A stretch of 64,000 nt of DNA from Alligator mississippiensis (lineage: Eukaryota > Chordata > Crocodylia > Alligatoridae), in assembly GCF_030867095.1 (NCBI RefSeq), contig NC_081827.1, forward strand, positions 21,147,001 through 21,211,000, read 5' to 3'. The translations under genes were made by a program, and so were the position numbers. The first letter of the stretch is position 1. Each line of letters starts with the position of its first letter. The notes under the pieces were generated by a model. That model saw only the letters and a list, made by a program, of their open reading frames with translations, did not search any database and was not told where the DNA came from. This document shows positions 61,786-64,000 of the stretch, piece by piece.

Positions 61786-63907
61786 AGTAGTAACCTGTAT
61801 CTGCTAATTGGTTAGTAATAACTTGAATCCTTATTCCCTACTTTTGCAACTGAAAAGCATTGTAATTATAAAGCACTAACCATCTCCCACCAAATACAAT
61901 GCAATAGTAGCCTAGACACATTCCAATTTATGCAATTCAACTTAATCATTACCCAACAGCTTTGACTTAATCACTTTCAGATAACTCCAAGGTCAGTAAC
62001 AACATTCAACTGCAGATAGAGTTTGTGATATGACCTTTAGCTATTACAGTTTTACCGCTGACTGCAGCATACAGGGCTCAAAATAATACATGACAATTGA
62101 TCAAATTCTGCTCATTTCTGTAGATAATTCCTGTTCAGACTATTATGTGCATTACGCAAAATAGAATACAGTGTAAAAACATGGAATACCATAAGACAAA
62201 ATATAAGCGAATTGACTTCAGTATTAGTAGAAGCACCTTCCTAGAAAGCTAAATTTAGAGATAAGGTTTTTGGTTTTTTTACCAGTTGCTCTCCATTGTC
62301 TTTAAAATGTCATTTACTGTACTGATTAAATTGACTTTCAACTCTCTGGGAAGCAACTAAATATTGGGGAACATGTGAAATGTCCTTATCTGTTACTAAT
62401 TCCATTAAGTAGTTATGCATTTGTTATGATTACCTGTTCAAAATAACAAAAAATTAGCCCAAAGTTAAGATTTGCTACAAGTAATCTTTATAAAAAGCTT
62501 CAAGCAATAACAGAACTGGGAGTAACTGTTTTTCTTCCAATTCTGTTAGACTGTTGTTTTTAAATATATAAACACTGTCCTACACCTTTTACACTCAAAT
62601 ACTGCAGCCCTAAGATCTTGTAAGGGAATGTGACTTCTCTTACGCTCATTGTAAAAGGCAAAAAAAATGAAAATGGTAAACAATGTAAAAAGCAAAAAAG
62701 TCAAATAGATTCTGAAACGTCTCTGTGTTCATAATACACAGTGTTGGGAATCTAAACTCTTTCTAAGTCACGAGGCATGTCCAGGAAAATTAGAAGATTG
62801 TCTTAAAAAATCACAAGATAATTAAAAATGCATTTGAGGGGTCTTTAAAATGTATTGTTCTTTCTGTTTTGATCCTGTGTTGTGCATCAGAGTCATATTT
62901 TCAAACTTTTTTTCTGCAACAATGAGTGCTACAAATTGACTTTTCTTTAAAAAATTGAAAAGTGTAGTTCTCATGTATTCACATGGTTCCAGGAACTGGA
63001 GCTTGAGTAAAACCATCAAATAATATAAGATGCAATAAAATGAGGAAAGCTGAAAACAACAAATACAAGGGAAGGGAATACCTTTTAAAAATATGCATAA
63101 TAAGCTTGACAGTGTTTAAAGAAACAACTTTGCCAGCTCTTGTGGTTTTGTATTATTTTTCAAATAAATATTTTAGGATCTCTTTTCCTACTGAATCAAG
63201 AAATAATAATAAGGAGAAAACTGTCAGCTTTAATTTTTATGGTATAACTTACCTTGAAAAGGGGAGAGTGACTTTTCAGCTCAGTGTATCAAGACTTAAC
63301 ATATGACTTGCATCAGTGTTACCAGCAAATGAAGAACTACAACCTCACACTAAAAACAAACACTGTAAAGTCAGTGGGAGAGAGATATAGTCCAGAAGAC
63401 GTCAGTTCTGTGATTATTATCTTTTGCCAGAAGAAAAAACAAAGTTGCATTGAAGCTTGGGGTCTATTTTTACAGTCTGACTAAAACTCATTACCTATAT
63501 CTCGTGGTAAAATACTTAGCAGCTATGATCTATAGCAAATTTTGATCCAAGTAAGTCAGAGGCCAAGGAGACAAAAGGGTAAACCACTTGTTCAACTGCC
63601 TGTCATTTCTTCTGTGTCACATACTACCCCATTTGCTTTAAAACAATCCAGAATAAAATAACAAGTTTATGACATCTTCTTTATATGAGTATTTTTTTCA
63701 ACATTCGCAGAGTGCCAGTCTTTAGCTATATAAATACAGTAGTAGTACTACAATCATCGTACTATCACAATATCCCTGGCAAGGCAAAATCTGATCGTAT
63801 TCACACTTTTAAACTCATTTGTGGAATTTGATTAGTGGAAACAGGAAACAGAGTACAGTTGTACTGTTTGTATGAATTACTTTTTTTAAAATGTCAACAG
63901 CCACAGT
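61786..63907. other. Upstream of CD36, nothing recognised
   Basis: Very AT-rich. It could hold upstream CD36 noncoding exons or promoter elements, but none can be identified from sequence alone. Confidence 0.45.
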
Positions 63908-64000
63908 GTGTGTGCATCTACACAAGATGCTATGTTGCCATACCAACAAGCTACTGCGCCATAGCTTGCTGCTACAGTGATATAGCACCAATGGACATGA
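63908..64000. mobile_element. Start of a MITE related to the 34.5 kb copy (cut by window end)
   Basis: GTGCATCTACACAAGATGCT then ATGTTGCCATACCAACAAGC and GCTACAGTGATATAGCACCA follow the order of 34529-34640. Confidence 0.5.

Overview
This is vertebrate nuclear DNA, most likely from a sauropsid and probably a crocodilian. The clues are a spliced host gene with canonical GT-AG introns, many CR1 LINE copies including one almost full-length element, and several families of short inverted-repeat DNA elements. The species call is inference; a turtle is the main alternative. There is no prokaryotic gene, CRISPR array, rRNA or tRNA gene.

The only host gene I can support is CD36 (scavenger receptor class B, platelet glycoprotein 4), on the minus strand. 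Its start codon is at 59163-59161 and its stop at 22239-22237. I joined 12 coding exons by eye. They give 1413 nt (470 codons plus stop), every intron is GT-AG, and exon lengths and phases match my memory of human CD36 (472 aa). Both membrane segments, six extracellular cysteines and most N-glycosylation sequons are kept. The lysines at the human 164/166 positions and one of the two C-terminal palmitoylation cysteines are replaced.

Layout on the + strand: 1-5 kb holds a decayed R2-like LINE fragment and otherwise unremarkable sequence. 5.4-6.7 kb is C-rich minisatellite and dispersed repeat. 6.73-11.2 kb is a minus-strand CR1 with ORF1 (SGNH esterase) and ORF2 (endonuclease and reverse transcriptase), interrupted only by one homopolymer frameshift and one nonsense codon. 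11.5-16.3 kb holds older CR1 pieces and a dispersed repeat. 20.4-21.0 kb is a hAT-like MITE with a perfect 8-bp target duplication. 22.2-59.2 kb is CD36, its introns loaded with CR1 fragments, at least seven copies of a foldback family with GGCTAGGGACA ends, a family with GCATCTACA-like ends, hAT-like MITEs, SINE-like pieces and a 1.4 kb GC-rich block beside coding exon 4. 59.3-64 kb is upstream of the CD36 start; no promoter or upstream exon could be fixed there.

The most interesting structural signal is in the CR1 element at 6.7-11.2 kb. ORF1 ends in a canonical -1 frameshift heptamer (T TTA AAC) directly followed by the stop TAG, and ORF2 is open in the -1 frame from that point with no ATG before its endonuclease domain. 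This suggests that ORF2 may be made as an ORF1-ORF2 fusion by ribosomal frameshifting.
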